In this document: positions 5,531 to 6,468 of the stretch, in pieces
How the letters are laid out: each line of letters opens with the position of its first letter
How positions within the stretch are numbered: position 1 is the stretch's first letter
NCBI GenBank assembly: GCA_009937085.1
Contig: JAACDD010000005.1
Location: forward strand, 1 to 6,468
Origin: Bacteroidota bacterium
GTDB taxonomy: Bacteria; Bacteroidota; Bacteroidia; Flavobacteriales; Flavobacteriaceae
Reading direction: 5' to 3'
Length of the DNA: 6,468 nt
Notes under the pieces: generated by a model
Databases searched by the model: none
What the model saw: only the letters and a program-made list of their open reading frames with translations
Told to the model about the DNA's origin: nothing
Translations under genes and position numbers: made by a program

Positions 5531-6468
5531 ATGAAACCAAGCGAACTTTTAAAGCAAAAAATAGGCGAAGAAGCTAAAGTTCTTGAAAACAACTTTGGAG
5601 GAGAAAGTTATTGGGCGATTCAAAATATTGTTCGTAGAATCGATTTCATTTTACCCTTGTTTTGGAAAAGAGAAGGTTGGTCAGAAGAAGAAATTGATAC
5701 TTATCGTGAATTCTTTAATTATGGTTGGGCACCTGTTTTAAAACAATATTATACTGACATTAACCTAAATGTACACCAGCCATTTCCATTAATGACAGAC
5801 GAAATGGTTTCTTGGACTGATTCAAACATTCAATTTAGTGGTAAAATAGAATTTTGCAAGCAACTCCTTTCCTACGAAAAAGCTGGACTTATCTCAATAA
5901 CGTCACCAAAGGACAACGAGTTTACATTTTCATACTTACACGAAACAACTGGGATAGAGCAGTTTGACAAAATGAGTATGGACTTTTATAAAGAGCAAAT
6001 TGTTGAACGCATAATCTCTGAAAAGAAAAAGGCGAAACCATTTGATGAAGAAAAAATTAAAAGTGAATTAAGAAGAATCATTAAAAGCCCTGATGGTAAA
6101 TTGATTAGTTACAATACCACTCCAGAAATTGATGAATATTACAACCAAAGAGGGCACTTTCATATTTTACGTTTACAAGGCTATGATGATTTTGACACAA
6201 GAGACAAGTTTGGGGGAATTGAGTATTGGAAATATGTAGATATAATTGAACTTGTAACTGGAATAGGGATAATGCATATGGAAGCTTGTTTAGAGCTTGT
6301 AAAGATGAATCCCAAAATCAATCTTTTAAATATTTTATCCTACACTCATTATAAAGACAAAGCAATAAGTTCATTTTCAAATTACTTAGGCGTAGAAGAG
6401 AGTGAGATTGAGCAAATTTTTTCCTGCTTAACTCTTTCTAAGGACAATTTCAATTACTATTTAGAATA
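5531..6468 (+). CDS. Unrecognised soluble protein, C-terminus cut by window edge
   Basis: An open frame of 312 codons begins at ATG 5531 and has no stop before the right edge. An in-frame TAG lies upstream (5462-5464) and no other ATG lies between, so this start is the best one. There is no signal peptide or membrane segment, so the product is probably cytoplasmic. The sequence is charged and aromatic. Visible segments are a mixed N-terminus (WAIQNIVRRIDFILPLFW, 28-45), a Lys/Glu-rich helical stretch (150-185), and a region (240-312) alternating predicted helices such as SSFSNYLGVEESEIEQIFSC (280-299). I recognise no catalytic motif, zinc site or nucleotide-binding loop, and assign no function. 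Normal codon use and the unbroken frame over 938 bases argue that it is real. It is preceded by the displaced parE flank and a hairpin patch, so it probably belonged to the parE-adjacent position before the lipoprotein segment arrived. Confidence 0.85.
   Translation, partial: MKPSELLKQKIGEEAKVLENNFGGESYWAIQNIVRRIDFILPLFWKREGWSEEEIDTYREFFNYGWAPVLKQYYTDINLNVHQPFPLMTDEMVSWTDSNIQFSGKIEFCKQLLSYEKAGLISITSPKDNEFTFSYLHETTGIEQFDKMSMDFYKEQIVERIISEKKKAKPFDEEKIKSELRRIIKSPDGKLISYNTTPEIDEYYNQRGHFHILRLQGYDDFDTRDKFGGIEYWKYVDIIELVTGIGIMHMEACLELVKMNPKINLLNILSYTHYKDKAISSFSNYLGVEESEIEQIFSCLTLSKDNFNYYLE

Overview
This window looks like a chromosomal segment from a member of the Bacteroidota, most likely the Flavobacteriia. 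The basis is the ParE/ParC sequence style (for example the ParC block HTMQYHPHGDAS), the parE-parC gene order, promoter-like TTTG / TAnnTTTG boxes, gene starts without a clear Shine-Dalgarno sequence, and a lipoprotein whose acylated cysteine is followed by Lys-Asp-Asp. I would not name a genus.

Layout. Positions 1-3560 hold the two subunits of DNA topoisomerase IV on the minus strand. A complete parE (1707-3560) overlaps by ATGA with parC (1-1710), which runs off the left edge after 570 codons. Positions 3561-4016 are a long intergenic and leader region. Positions 4017-5198 encode a surface-type lipoprotein on the plus strand. Positions 5199-5530 are a second non-coding stretch, followed by the start of an unrecognised soluble protein (5531 to the right edge).

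The striking point is architectural. The parE start and its upstream DNA (3530-3645) occur a second time at 5206-5322, in the same orientation, about 91% identical by hand alignment. The second copy carries the first codons of parE but stops after 11. Weaker similarity continues past the strong repeat (about 3720-3799 versus 5354-5440) and covers a plus-strand promoter-like box and leader. Each copy then leads into a different hairpin-rich patch, each ending in GTTATnnGCAA, and then into a different accessory gene. The window therefore reads as two modules: [parE start - leader - hairpin patch - gene]. Only the first is still attached to parE.

The simplest reading is that the parE upstream region is an insertion or recombination site. 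The lipoprotein segment arrived with its own parE flank and displaced the older flank to the right. No integrase, transposase or terminal inverted repeat is visible, so the mechanism stays open. Topoisomerase IV is core housekeeping; the two plus-strand genes look accessory, and a sampled line of the lipoprotein gene is clearly AT-richer than one from parE.
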